NCBI GenBank assembly: GCA_963830385.1
Contig: CAWHMD010000014.1
Span: 62,001-126,000, forward strand
Origin: Bog-532 sp963830385
GTDB lineage: Bacteria > Actinomycetota > Actinomycetes > Streptosporangiales > Streptosporangiaceae
Length of the DNA: 64,000 nucleotides
Direction of reading: 5' to 3'
Shown here: piece after piece, positions 8,460 to 18,813 of the stretch
How the letters are laid out: the number at the start of each line of letters is the position of its first letter
Numbering within the stretch: position 1 is the stretch's first letter
Notes under the pieces: generated by a model
What the model saw: only the letters and a program-made list of their open reading frames with translations
What the model was told of the DNA's origin: nothing
Databases searched by the model: none
Program-made: the position numbers and the translations under genes

Positions 8460-10274
8460 ATGTCCTCGCCCACTCAGCCCGGCCGGCGCATACTGGCCGC
8501 CCCGGCCTGGCCGTACGCCAACGGCCCCCGCCACATCGGCCACGTCTCGGGCTTCGCGCTGCCCTGCGACATGTTCAGCCGGTACCAGCGGATGGCGGGC
8601 AACCAGGTGCTGATGGTGAGCGGCACCGACGAGCACGGCACGCCGATCCAGGTCCAGGCCGACGCCGAGGGCATGACCGCGCGCGAGCTGGCCGACCGCT
8701 ACAACCGGGTCATCGCCGAGGACCTGAACGCGCTCGGCATGTCGTACGACCTGTTCACCCGGACCACCACGCGTAACCACTACGCGGTTACCCAGGAGAT
8801 CTTCCAGGGGCTGTACCGGAACGGCTACATCTTCCCCAAGGCCACGCTGGGGGCGATCTCGCCGTCCACTGGGCGGACGCTGCCGGACCGGTACATCGAG
8901 GGCACCTGCCCGATCTGCGGGTACGAGAGCGCCCGCGGTGACCAGTGCGACAACTGCGGCAACCAGCTCGACCCGGAAGACCTGATCAACCCGCGCTCCC
9001 GCATCAACGGGGAGACGCCCGAGTTCGTCGAGCAGGAGCACTTCTTCTTCGACCTGCCCGCGTTCGCCGAGGTGCTCGGCAGCTGGCTGCAGACCAAGAG
9101 CGGCCAGTGGCGGCCGAACGTGCTCAAGTTCTCCCTCAACCTGCTGGACGACCTGCAGCCGCGGGCCATCACCCGGGACCTCGACTGGGGCGTCCCGATC
9201 CCGCTGGACGGCTGGCGGGACCGGCCGGACAAGCGCATCTACGTGTGGTTCGACGCGGTCATCGGCTACCTGTCGGCGTCGGTGGAGTGGGCGCGGCGGT
9301 CCGGTGACCCCGACGCCTGGCGGGCCTGGTGGGGGTCGCCGGACGCCGAGTCGTACTACTTCATGGGCAAGGACAACATCGTCTTCCACTCCGAGATCTG
9401 GCCGGCCATGCTGCTCGGCTACAACGGAGAGGGCGCCAAGGGCGGCGAGCCGGGCCAGCTGGGCCACCTCAACCTGCCCTCGGAGATCGTCTCCAGCGAG
9501 TACCTGACCATGGAGGGCCGGAAGTTCTCCTCCTCCCGCAACGTGGTCATCTACGTTCGCGACTTCCTCGAGCGGTACGACGTGGACGCGCTGCGGTACT
9601 ACGTGGCCGTGGCCGGCCCGGAGAACCAGGACACCGACTTCACCTGGAGCGAATTCGTCCGCCGCAACAACGACGAGCTGGTCGCCACCTGGGGCAACCT
9701 GGTCAACCGGTCGGTCTCGTTCGCGGCCAGGAACATCGGCTCGATCCCCGGGCCGGGTGAGCTCACCGCCCCCGACCTGGAGCTGATGGAGCACTCGCGC
9801 AGGTCGTTCGCGGCCGTCGGCGAGAGCCTCGGCCGGTCCCGCTTCAAGCTGGCCATCGGGGACGCGATGCGGACGGTGGCCGAGGCCAACAAGTACCTGT
9901 CCGAGCAGGCGCCGTGGAAGCTGCGGGAGACCGACCCGGCCCGGATGCAGACGATCCTGCACACGGCGCTGCAGGTGGTGGACGACGCCAAGACGCTGCT
10001 GACCCCGTTCCTGCCGCGCTCGTCCCAGCAGGTGTTCGAGATGCTGGGCGGCCAGGGCACCTGGTCCGGCATGCCCGAGATCAAGCAGGTCGATGAGGAC
10101 GGCGGCCCGTCCTACCCGGTGATCACCGGGCAGTACGACGACACTCCCCGGTGGGGGTCGCGCCCGATCCGTCCGGGGACGCCCCTGGACGTGCCGAAGC
10201 CGCTGTTCACGAAGCTGCAGCCGTCGGTCGCGGAGGAGGAAGTGGCCCGGCTCCGGGAGGGGTCGGAGGGCTGA
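8460..10274 (+). CDS. metG: Methionyl-tRNA synthetase
   Basis: 604 residues, class I synthetase that charges tRNA-Met. HIGH is at residues 25-28 (GPRHIGHVSG). A zinc knuckle is formed by CPIC and CDNC near residues 150-166. The KMSKS loop is represented by KFSSSRN near residue 355, a variant usual in actinobacterial MetRS. The anticodon-binding helical domain follows (FTWSEFVRRNNDELVATWGNLVNR). It heads a tight run with tatD, rsmA and ispE. Confidence 0.97.
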   Translation: MSSPTQPGRRILAAPAWPYANGPRHIGHVSGFALPCDMFSRYQRMAGNQVLMVSGTDEHGTPIQVQADAEGMTARELADRYNRVIAEDLNALGMSYDLFTRTTTRNHYAVTQEIFQGLYRNGYIFPKATLGAISPSTGRTLPDRYIEGTCPICGYESARGDQCDNCGNQLDPEDLINPRSRINGETPEFVEQEHFFFDLPAFAEVLGSWLQTKSGQWRPNVLKFSLNLLDDLQPRAITRDLDWGVPIPLDGWRDRPDKRIYVWFDAVIGYLSASVEWARRSGDPDAWRAWWGSPDAESYYFMGKDNIVFHSEIWPAMLLGYNGEGAKGGEPGQLGHLNLPSEIVSSEYLTMEGRKFSSSRNVVIYVRDFLERYDVDALRYYVAVAGPENQDTDFTWSEFVRRNNDELVATWGNLVNRSVSFAARNIGSIPGPGELTAPDLELMEHSRRSFAAVGESLGRSRFKLAIGDAMRTVAEANKYLSEQAPWKLRETDPARMQTILHTALQVVDDAKTLLTPFLPRSSQQVFEMLGGQGTWSGMPEIKQVDEDGGPSYPVITGQYDDTPRWGSRPIRPGTPLDVPKPLFTKLQPSVAEEEVARLREGSEG

Positions 10275-11098
10275 TGGCCTCGCGAGGGGATCCCGTCGTC
10301 TCCGATCCGCTGCCCCGGCCCGCGTTCGACGGCCACACCCACCTGGACATCATGGGCCTGCCGGTGCCCGGGGTGCTGGCGGCGGCGCGGGCCGCGGGCA
10401 TCGCCCGGGTCGTCACGGTCGGCACCGACCTGGAGTCGTCCCGCTGGTCGGCCGAGTGCGCCGCCAGCTACGACGAGGTGTTCGCGGCGGTGGCCATCCA
10501 CCCGAACGAGACCGCAAAGGCCGCACCGCGGCACGCCGCCCGGACGGACGAGGTGCTGGCCGAGATCGAGGCGCTGGCCGGGTTGCCCCAGGTGAAGGCG
10601 GTCGGCGAGACCGGGCTGGACTACTACTGGGACGACGCCGCCCCGGCCGTGCAGCAGGAGTGGTTCCGGGCTCACATCGGCATCGCCAAGCGGACCGGCA
10701 AGGTGCTGATGATCCACGACCGGGAGGCGCACGAGGACGTGCTGCGCATCCTCGCCGAGGAAGGAGCACCGCGCGCCGTGGTGTTCCACTGCTTCTCCGG
10801 CGACGGGGAGATGGCCAAGCGCTGCGCGGACGCGGGTTACGTGATGAGCTTCGCGGGCAACCTGACCTTCGCCAAAGCGCAGAACCTGCGGGACGCGGCC
10901 GCCGTGGCCCCGGCGGACCTGGTGCTGGCGGAGACCGACGCGCCGTTCCTGACCCCGGTGCCGTGGCGCGGCAAGCCGAACTCGCCCGCGCTGACCGCCT
11001 ACACCGTCCGGTTCCTGGCCGAGGTGAAGGGCATGGACCTGGCCGAGCTGTGCGACCAGATCACGGCGACCGGGGAGCGCCTGTACGGCCCGTGGTGA
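10274..11098 (+). CDS. tatD: TatD family metal-dependent hydrolase
   Basis: 274 residues. The TIM-barrel metal sites are visible: FDGHTHLD at the N-terminus, GETGLDYYWD, HDREAHED, VVFHCFSG and the final ETDAPFLTP. The family comprises DNases/metal-dependent hydrolases; the physiological substrate is uncertain. ATG 10274 overlaps the metG TGA (TGATG) and is preceded by GGAGG. In many actinobacteria a resuscitation-promoting factor gene follows tatD; here rsmA follows directly. Confidence 0.93.
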   Translation: MASRGDPVVSDPLPRPAFDGHTHLDIMGLPVPGVLAAARAAGIARVVTVGTDLESSRWSAECAASYDEVFAAVAIHPNETAKAAPRHAARTDEVLAEIEALAGLPQVKAVGETGLDYYWDDAAPAVQQEWFRAHIGIAKRTGKVLMIHDREAHEDVLRILAEEGAPRAVVFHCFSGDGEMAKRCADAGYVMSFAGNLTFAKAQNLRDAAAVAPADLVLAETDAPFLTPVPWRGKPNSPALTAYTVRFLAEVKGMDLAELCDQITATGERLYGPW

Positions 11099-11964
11099 CC
11101 GCCCCGGAGCAGGTACGGCTGCTGGGGCCGGTGGAGATCCGGCAGCTGGCCGCCCGGCTGGGGCTGCGGCCGACCAAGAAGCTTGGCCAGAACTTCGTCC
11201 ACGACCACGGCACCGTGCGGCGGATCACCACCCTGGCCGGGCTGCACCCCGACGACGTGGTGCTCGAGGTCGGCCCGGGCTTCGGCTCGCTGACGCTGCC
11301 GCTGCTGGCCGCGGCCGGCCGGGTGGTCGCCGTGGAGATGGACCCGGTGCTGGCCGGGGAACTGCCCGCCACGGTCATGGCGCAGGCGCCGGGCCTGGCC
11401 GGGCGGCTGGAGGTGGTCACCGCCGACGCGGCCCAGGTGCGGGAGCTGCCGGGGCCACCGCCGACCGTCATGGTGGCCAACCTGCCCTACAACGCGACCG
11501 TGCCGGTGCTGCTGAACATCCTCGCCCGCTGGCCGTCGCTGCGCCGTGGCCTGGTCATGGTCCAGGCCGAGGTCGGGGAGCGGATGTGCGCCGGGCCGGG
11601 CAGCCGGGTGTACGGAGTCTCGTCGGCCAAGCTGGCCTGGTTCGCCCGGCTACGGCTGGCCGGCCCGGTCCCCCGGAGCGTGTTCTGGCCGGTGCCGGGA
11701 GTTGACTCGGTGCTGGTGGCGTTCGAGCGCGTTGACCCGCCCGCTACCGGGGCCAGCCGCGAGCAGGTGTTCGCGGTCATCGACGCGGCGTTCGGCCAGC
11801 GCCGCAAGACGCTGCGGGCCGCACTGGCCGGCTGGGCCGGTTCCGCCGCCGAGGCGGAGCGCCTGATCCGGGCGGCGGGCCTGGACCCCGGCGCCCGGGG
11901 CGAGGCGCTGAATGTGGCCGAGTTCGCCCGCATCGCCGAGGCGCGTACGATCGGTGAACCGTGA
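11095..11964 (+). CDS. rsmA: 16S rRNA (adenine(1518)-N6/adenine(1519)-N6)-dimethyltransferase
   Basis: About 289 residues, also called KsgA. It dimethylates two adjacent adenines in helix 45 of 16S rRNA during small-subunit assembly. Seen motifs: KKLGQNFVHD, the SAM-binding EVGPGFGSLT, VEMDP, and the catalytic NLPYN. FGQRRKTLR in the C-terminal domain is also characteristic. The GTG start at 11095 overlaps the tatD stop as GTGA, so translation is likely coupled. Confidence 0.96.
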   Translation: MTAPEQVRLLGPVEIRQLAARLGLRPTKKLGQNFVHDHGTVRRITTLAGLHPDDVVLEVGPGFGSLTLPLLAAAGRVVAVEMDPVLAGELPATVMAQAPGLAGRLEVVTADAAQVRELPGPPPTVMVANLPYNATVPVLLNILARWPSLRRGLVMVQAEVGERMCAGPGSRVYGVSSAKLAWFARLRLAGPVPRSVFWPVPGVDSVLVAFERVDPPATGASREQVFAVIDAAFGQRRKTLRAALAGWAGSAAEAERLIRAAGLDPGARGEALNVAEFARIAEARTIGEP

Positions 11965-12908
11965 CCGCTGTGACCGTGCGGGCCCCCGCCAAGATCAACC
12001 TCCAGCTGGCCGTCGGGCCGCTCCGGGAGGACGGCTACCACGACCTGGTGACCGTGTTCCAGGCCGTCTCGCTGTACGACGAGGTCACCGCGGCCGCCGT
12101 CGACGGGCCGGGCGCGGATGTGGTGCTGACCACCGGGGAAGGCGCCGAATCGGTGCCGGCCGGCCCGGACAACCTGGCGCTCAGGGCGGCCACCGCGCTG
12201 GCCCAGGTGGCCGGGCTGTCCGCCGACCCCGGCCGTCACCTGGAGATCACCATCCGCAAGCGCATCCCGGTGGCGGCCGGGCTGGCCGGCGGCAGCGCCG
12301 ACGCCGCGGCGGCGCTGGTCGCCTGCAACGAGCTGTGGCAGGCCGGCCTGAGCCTCGAGCAGCTGGCCGGTATCGCGGCTGGTGTCGGCAGCGACGTGGC
12401 GTTCTCGCTGGCCGGCGGGACCGCGGTCGGCCAGGGCCGGGGTGAGCAGCTGAGCCCGGCGCTGGTGTCCGGCGAGTACCACTGGGTACTGGCGCTGGCC
12501 GACGGGCAGCTGTCGACCCCCGAGGTGTACCGGACGCTGGACAAGCTGCGTTCGGCCCACCCGCAGGCGGCCCGGGCGGAGGCGCCCGGCGCGCTGGACC
12601 ACGACCTGATGGCCGCGCTGCGCGCGGGCGATCCCGCCGCGGTCGGCCGGGCCCTCAGCAACGACCTCCAGGCGGCCGCTCTGTCGCTGTTCCCGGCCCT
12701 GCGTAAGACGCTGAGCGCCGGCCAGGAGCTGGGCGCGCTGGCTGCGATCGTGGCCGGCTCCGGCCCGACCTGCGTCTTCCTGGCCGCCAGCGCCGAGCGG
12801 GCGGTGGACCTGGCCGCCGCCCTGGCCGGGGCCGGGGTGTGCCGGGCGGTGGCCCGGGCCGCCGGTCCGGTGCCGGGCGTGACGATCGTGCCGGCCGGGC
12901 GGTCCTGA
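11961..12908 (+). CDS. ispE: 4-diphosphocytidyl-2-C-methyl-D-erythritol kinase
   Basis: 315 residues, GHMP kinase of the non-mevalonate (MEP) isoprenoid pathway. N-terminal APAKINLQLAVGPLREDGYH carries the substrate-binding Lys and His; the ATP loop is PVAAGLAGGSADAAAAL; GSGPTCVFL is the C-terminal GHMP motif. GTG 11961 overlaps rsmA as GTGA. Its product feeds the isoprenoids that the polyprenyl diphosphate synthase and menaquinone enzymes further along the window use. Confidence 0.96.
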   Translation: MTAVTVRAPAKINLQLAVGPLREDGYHDLVTVFQAVSLYDEVTAAAVDGPGADVVLTTGEGAESVPAGPDNLALRAATALAQVAGLSADPGRHLEITIRKRIPVAAGLAGGSADAAAALVACNELWQAGLSLEQLAGIAAGVGSDVAFSLAGGTAVGQGRGEQLSPALVSGEYHWVLALADGQLSTPEVYRTLDKLRSAHPQAARAEAPGALDHDLMAALRAGDPAAVGRALSNDLQAAALSLFPALRKTLSAGQELGALAAIVAGSGPTCVFLAASAERAVDLAAALAGAGVCRAVARAAGPVPGVTIVPAGRS

Positions 12909-12920
12909 GGTGAGCCGCGC

Positions 12921-14773
<1,853 letters not shown>

Positions 14774-14777
<4 letters not shown>

Positions 14778-15697
14778 GCCGGGTCGCGTTCTGCTTCGTC
14801 GACGTCTTCGCCCGCCGCCCGCTGACCGGGAACCCGCTCTCGCTGGTGCCCGACGCCGACGAGCTGGCCGAGCCGCAGATGCGGGCCATCGCCCGCGAGT
14901 TCAACCAGTCCGAGACCACGTTCGTGCTTCGCCCTTCGGTGCCCGGGGCCACCTGGCGGCTGCGCTCGTTCACCCCGATCGGGGCCGAGGTGTTCGGCGC
15001 GGGTCACAACGCGCTGGGCGCCTGGCTGTGGCTGGCGGCGGCCGGGCGGATCACGGCCGGCGGTTCGCTGACCCAGGAGATCGGTGACGAGGTCCTGCCG
15101 GTCGAGGTCAGCCGGGGTGACGACGGCCTGGTCACCGTCACCATGGACCAGTCCGCCCCCGAACTCGACGGGGTGGCCGGGGACCGGGCCGAGCTGGCGG
15201 CCGGGCTCGGGCTCACCATCGGGGACCTCGTGCCGGACGAGCCGGCCCAGGTTGTGTCGACCGGGGCCGGGCACCTGCTGGTGCCGCTGCGCGACCGGGC
15301 GGCGGTCGACCGGGCCGTCCCGGTCAGTGAGCGGCTGGCGGCGGTGCTGCGGCAGGCCGGCGGCGAAGGCTGCTACCTCTACAGCCGCGACCCGGCCGAC
15401 GGCAACGACCCGGCGGGCGGCGCCAAGCTGGCCGACGGCGCCGTCGCGGTCGCGTACACCCGGTTCTTCAACCCGACCATGGGCATCGCCGAAGACCCGG
15501 CCACCGGGACCGCGGCCGGCCCGCTGGTGGCCCGGCTGGTGGCCGAGGGCAAGGTGGCGGGCGACGGCCGCCCGGTCGTCGTGGAGCAGGGCCACGCCCT
15601 CGGGCGGCCCAGCCGCATCCGGGTGTCGGTGGCGGGCCGGCGGGTCCGCGTGGGCGGCTCCGGCCTGGTCGTGGCCGAGGGCACGATCGCCGTGTAA
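14774..15697 (+). CDS. PhzF family isomerase/epimerase
   Basis: 307 residues with the two-domain PhzF fold pattern: VDVFARRPLTGNPLSLV at the N-terminus, FNQSETTFVL with the catalytic Glu, FTPIGAEVFGAGHNALGA, and EDPATGTAAGPLVARL in the second half. PhzF proteins catalyse cofactor-independent isomerisation in phenazine making, but most homologues are of unknown substrate, and no other phenazine gene is present here. Classic members have PEFxGHPT; this protein's GAEVFGAGHN is a relaxed version. GTG overlaps the ABC-F stop. Confidence 0.88.
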
Positions 15698-15713
15698 GCC
15701 GGGCCCGGGCTCC

Positions 15714-15848
15714 TCACAGGAGCCAGGGGACCAGCCGGGTGGCCCCGTCGCGGCCGGTCGAGCTCCGGCGGGCGATCCGGTCCCTGATCCGCAGGCCGCC
15801 CTCCAGGGCCAGCCAGATCCATGAGGTGACGTAGACGGCGAACATCAT
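15714..15848 (-). CDS. 44-residue small membrane protein
   Basis: Short frame starting MMFAVYVTSWIWLALEGG: one hydrophobic segment followed by a strongly basic tail (RIRDRIARRSSTGR), consistent with a single-pass protein having its C-terminus inside the cell. Its ATG overlaps the upstream gene's stop as ATGA, and AGGGAG lies in good range, which is why I treat it as real. Function unknown; probably partners the membrane protein encoded just before it. Confidence 0.6.
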   Translation of the reverse strand: MMFAVYVTSWIWLALEGGLRIRDRIARRSSTGRDGATRLVPWLL

Positions 15849-16282
15849 CGTGGGCTCCCTTCGGTCTGGCGGGCCGGCGATCCGGTGGCGAACCGCGCCC
15901 GCGCGCCCCGGCTGTTGGCCAGCACCGCGACGCCGAGCATGATGACGCCGCAGACGGCCTGCTCGGCCTTCAGCCACACCGGGAAGGTCCCGGGCAGCGC
16001 CACGATCACCACGATGGCGACGGTGGTGACGATGGAGATGACGCGCAGGCGCAGGAACGCGCCCCGGGAGCCGCGGCCGGCCAGGGTGGCCGCCGACAGC
16101 AGGATCAGCGCGGTCGCCACGACGATGATCGACCGGACCCAGGCCGGCCCGTTGACCTCGGCCGGGTGGTTCCGCAGCAGGATCACCGCTGCCAGGGCGG
16201 CGATGCCGACGCCCAGGTAGCCCAGCAGCAGCCGCTTGATGACCCGGAACGGATTCCGGCTCGCTGGCGGGTGGTTGTGCAT
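15845..16282 (-). CDS. Four-helix membrane protein of unknown function
   Basis: 145 residues. Start chosen at ATG 16282 with AGGAGG eight bases upstream; the frame is open far upstream but without ribosome sites. Sequence begins MHNHPPASRNPFRVIKRLL, followed by four hydrophobic stretches (GYLGVGIAALAAVILL, SIIVVATALILLSAATLA, VISIVTTVAIVVIVALPG, AVCGVIMLGVAVLANS) and a charged tail. I do not recognise the family. Translationally coupled to the 44-residue membrane protein. Confidence 0.75.
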   Translation of the reverse strand: MHNHPPASRNPFRVIKRLLLGYLGVGIAALAAVILLRNHPAEVNGPAWVRSIIVVATALILLSAATLAGRGSRGAFLRLRVISIVTTVAIVVIVALPGTFPVWLKAEQAVCGVIMLGVAVLANSRGARARFATGSPARQTEGSPR

Positions 16283-16649
16283 CTCAGTGCCTCCTGGTTC
16301 CGTCCGGTGTTTCCCGGACAGCTCCAGTCTTCGCAGCTGAGGGCCTTGCCACATCGAGCGATCCGGCCGGGCTGGCCGCCCTTTCGGGCCGTCCGGGCAT
16401 CCACCGATAGGAGGATGCGGGGCTCCGCCCGAGGTCCCTTGACGGGCCGGCCCGGCCTGCGCTGTGCGCGGGGCGCGCGCCTCGCCCAACCGGCCCAAAT
16501 GCGGCATCGCGCCGGTTCTAGCAAGCCCAAATGCGGCATCGCGCAGGTACAGATCCGCGAGGGCTGGGGCTGCTGTGACTCGTGGGTTCAGGGTGATTGT
16601 TTGGTCGCCCCCAGCGTCGGCGGGCACGCTACGGCCGTAGGGTGGGCCG
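16283..16649. other. Gene-free 367-base region with a 20-base direct repeat
   Basis: Spacer between the divergent membrane protein and the cyclohydrolase-like gene. No supported coding region. It holds two exact 20-base copies described separately. Promoters for both flanking genes must lie here, but no clear -35/-10 pair stands out. Confidence 0.5.
16493..16544. repeat. Two exact 20-base direct repeats, 32 bases apart
   Basis: GCCCAAATGCGGCATCGCGC occurs at 16493-16512 and again at 16525-16544, a spacing of 32 bases (three helical turns), so both copies would face the same side of the DNA. They lie 105-157 bases upstream of the cyclohydrolase-like gene. They may be a two-site regulator binding region or a dispersed genomic repeat. 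Confidence 0.6.
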
Positions 16650-17300
16650 GTGACCGACGACGCGATCAGCCGCCCCACGGAGCACCAGCCGGTCGGGGCT
16701 TGGCTGGACGAACTCGGGTCGGCCGCCCCGGCTCCGGGCGGCGGCGCGGTGGCGGCCCTGAGCACCGCCACCGCCGCCGCACTGGTCGAGATGGTCGGCA
16801 ACCTGACCGTCGGCCGGGCCGCCTTCGCCGAGCACGAAGAGCAGGTGACCGCGGTCCGGGACGAGGCACACCGGCTCCGGCGGCGGGCGCTGGAACAGGT
16901 CGACGAGGACGCCGCCGCGTTCCGGGCGCTGATGGCGGCCTTCCGGCTGCCCCGGCAGACCGGCGAGGAGCGGGCCGCCCGCCAGGCCACGATCCAGGAC
17001 GCCACCCGGCAGGCGGCGGCGGTGCCGCTGGCCGTCGCGGCCACCGCGGCCCAGGTCATCGCGCTGGCCGCCGAGCTGCCGGGCCGGTCCAACCCCAACG
17101 TGCTGTCCGACGTGGGCGTGGCCGCCGTCACCGCCGCCGCCGCGATCGAGGCCGCGGCGGTCAACGTGGACGTCAACCTGGCGTCGCTGGCCGACCCGGA
17201 AGCCAGGGCGGCGCTGACCGCCGAGCTGGACCGCCAGCTGACCGCGGCCGGGCAGGGCCGTCAGCTCGCCGCCCGCGTCCGGGACCAGGTGGCGGGGTGA
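16650..17300 (+). CDS. fchA: Cyclodeaminase/cyclohydrolase family protein (FchA-like)
   Basis: 216 residues matching the single-domain formiminotransferase-cyclodeaminase C-terminal family, which includes the methenyl-tetrahydrofolate cyclohydrolase FchA of acetogenic clostridia. Seen: helical protein with APAPGGGAVAALSTATAAALVEMV, a conserved folate-binding glycine-rich segment, and LPGRSNPNVLSDVGVAAVTAAAAIEAAAVNVDVNL near the end. No formiminotransferase domain is attached. Its stop overlaps the folD start (GTGA), so the two are translated together. Because that FolD lacks the lysine needed for cyclohydrolase activity, this protein may supply that step; that is inference. The symbol is by homology. 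Confidence 0.78.
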   Translation: MTDDAISRPTEHQPVGAWLDELGSAAPAPGGGAVAALSTATAAALVEMVGNLTVGRAAFAEHEEQVTAVRDEAHRLRRRALEQVDEDAAAFRALMAAFRLPRQTGEERAARQATIQDATRQAAAVPLAVAATAAQVIALAAELPGRSNPNVLSDVGVAAVTAAAAIEAAAVNVDVNLASLADPEARAALTAELDRQLTAAGQGRQLAARVRDQVAG

Positions 17301-18160
17301 GCGCGCGGCTCATCGACGGGCGGGCCATCGCCGCCCACATCAGCGAGCGGACGGCGGACTCGGCGGCGGCCCTGCGGGACCGCGGCGTCACCCCGGTGCT
17401 GGCCATCGTGGTCCCCAATGACGATCCGGGCGCCGCCTGGTACGTGCGCTCGCTGCAGCGGCTGGCCGGCCGGGTCGGGGTCGAATGCCAGGTGCACCAG
17501 CTGGCCGCGCTCGCCACCGCGGCCGACGTGCTGGCCAGGCTCACCGACCTGTCGGCCGACCCCGGCGTGCACGGGGTGATCTGCCAGGCGCCGCTGCCCG
17601 AGGGCCTGGCCCCGGCCGCGGCCGGGGCCCGGATCGCGGTGGCCAAGGACGTGGACGGGGCCAACCCCGCCTCGCTGGGCGGCCTGGCGGCCGGGGTGCC
17701 GGGCGTGTTCGCGCCGGCCACCGCGGCCGCGGTGATGGAGATCCTGGCGGCCGAGCACGTCGACCCGGCCGGGCGCCCGGCCGTGGTGGTGGGCCGCTCG
17801 ACCGTGGTCGGCAAGCCGGCCGCGCTGTTGCTGCTGGCGGCCAGCGCCACCGTGACCGTCTGCCACTCCCGGACCCGGAACCTGGCCGAGGTGTGCCGCA
17901 CGGCCGAGATCCTGGTCGTCGCGGCGGGCCGCCCGCACCTGATCGGCGCCGGCCACGTGGCGCCGGGCGCGATCGTGATCGACGTGGGCACCAACCCGGC
18001 CGCCGACGGCGGCCTGACCGGCGACGTCGACACCGCGGCGGTCGAGCCGGCCGCGGCCGCGGTGACCCCGGTCCCCGGCGGCGTCGGCCCGGTCACCACC
18101 GCCCAGCTCCTGCGGCAGACGGTCCGGGCCGCGCTCGACGCGGCCGTCGGCGCCGGCTGA
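17297..18160 (+). CDS. folD: FolD-like methylene-tetrahydrofolate dehydrogenase with altered cyclohydrolase site
   Basis: 287 residues. FolD normally oxidises 5,10-methylene-THF with NAD(P) and then hydrolyses methenyl-THF. Seen: LIDGRAIA start, catalytic-site Tyr49 in WYVRSLQR, Gln in GVICQAPLPEG, Asp in KDVDGANP, Rossmann loop VVVGRSTVVGKPAA, and the ending TPVPGGVGPVTTAQLL. In bifunctional FolD the motif is YxxxK; here residue 53 (codon 17453-17455) is Leu instead of that Lys. The same Lys is known to be needed for cyclohydrolase but less so for dehydrogenase activity. GTG start overlaps the FchA-like gene's stop. Confidence 0.88.
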   Translation: MSARLIDGRAIAAHISERTADSAAALRDRGVTPVLAIVVPNDDPGAAWYVRSLQRLAGRVGVECQVHQLAALATAADVLARLTDLSADPGVHGVICQAPLPEGLAPAAAGARIAVAKDVDGANPASLGGLAAGVPGVFAPATAAAVMEILAAEHVDPAGRPAVVVGRSTVVGKPAALLLLAASATVTVCHSRTRNLAEVCRTAEILVVAAGRPHLIGAGHVAPGAIVIDVGTNPAADGGLTGDVDTAAVEPAAAAVTPVPGGVGPVTTAQLLRQTVRAALDAAVGAG

Positions 18161-18178
18161 CCACGGGCAGCCCGCCGC

Positions 18179-18721
18179 CTACTCGGCCGGTTCGGCGTCG
18201 AACGGGGCCAGCAGCGTCCGCAGCAGGCCGGCCAGCGTCTCCTGGTCCTCGGCGCCCAGCGAGGCCAGCAGGTCCCGTTCCCGGCGCAGCAGGTCGGCGA
18301 GGGCGGCGTCGGCCGCGGCGCGGCCCTGATCGGTCAGCGTGACCAGCACCCCGCGCCGGTCCCGGGGATCGGGCTGCCGCCGGACCAGCCCGGCCTCGGC
18401 CAGCCGGTCGATCCGGTTGGTCATCGTGCCCGAGGTGACCAGCGTGGCGCGCAGCAGCGCCCCCGGGGTCATCTGGTACGGCGGTCCCTGACGGCGCAGA
18501 GCCGAGAGCACGTCCCACTCCCAGGTCTCCAGCCCGTGACTGGCGAACGAGGCCCGGCGGGCCAGGTCGAGGTGGCGGGCCAGCCGGGACACCCGGCTCA
18601 GCACCTGCAGCGGCGTCACGTCGAGGTCGGGCCGCTCGCTCTGCCAGGCCGCGACCAGGCCGTCCACCTCGTCGCGCCCGACCTCGTCGCGGACCCGCGC
18701 GGGCGGGAGACCGTTCTCCAT
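18179..18721 (-). CDS. tamR: MarR family regulator, TamR-type
   Basis: 180 residues. N-terminal helical extension before the winged helix is typical of the PecS/TamR branch. Core: LQVLSRVSRLARHLDLARRASFASHGLETWEWDVLSALRR, then recognition helix region TPGALLRATLVTSGTMTNRIDRLAEAGLVRR and wing DPRDRRGVLVTLT. It is divergent from a trans-aconitate methyltransferase gene. In Streptomyces the MarR-type TamR controls the divergent tam gene and responds to trans-aconitate and related tricarboxylates; the same layout and two palindromic sites here support that role. Confidence 0.82.
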   Translation of the reverse strand: MENGLPPARVRDEVGRDEVDGLVAAWQSERPDLDVTPLQVLSRVSRLARHLDLARRASFASHGLETWEWDVLSALRRQGPPYQMTPGALLRATLVTSGTMTNRIDRLAEAGLVRRQPDPRDRRGVLVTLTDQGRAAADAALADLLRRERDLLASLGAEDQETLAGLLRTLLAPFDAEPAE

Positions 18722-18735
18722 CGCCTCAGGTTATC

Positions 18736-18749
18736 TCTTGACGTCAAGA
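18736..18749. promoter_or_regulatory. TamR operator 1 (perfect palindrome)
   Basis: TCTTGACGTCAAGA is a perfect 14-base palindrome 15 bases before the tamR start codon. MarR family dimers bind such sites; its position would block tamR transcription (autoregulation). The half-site TCTTGA is nearly the same as TCTCGA in the second operator. Confidence 0.7.
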
Positions 18750-18785
18750 TGTCCCTGGGGTAGACACGGCGGTGGCGAGAATTTA

Positions 18786-18799
18786 TCTCGATGTCGAGA
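18786..18799. promoter_or_regulatory. TamR operator 2
   Basis: TCTCGA-TG-TCGAGA, centred 50 bases from the centre of operator 1 and 15 bases before the tam ATG at 18814. It overlaps an upstream in-frame start at 18772, which argues that the real tam start is downstream at 18814. Confidence 0.68.
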
Positions 18800-18813
18800 C
18801 AAGGGGCGAGCCG

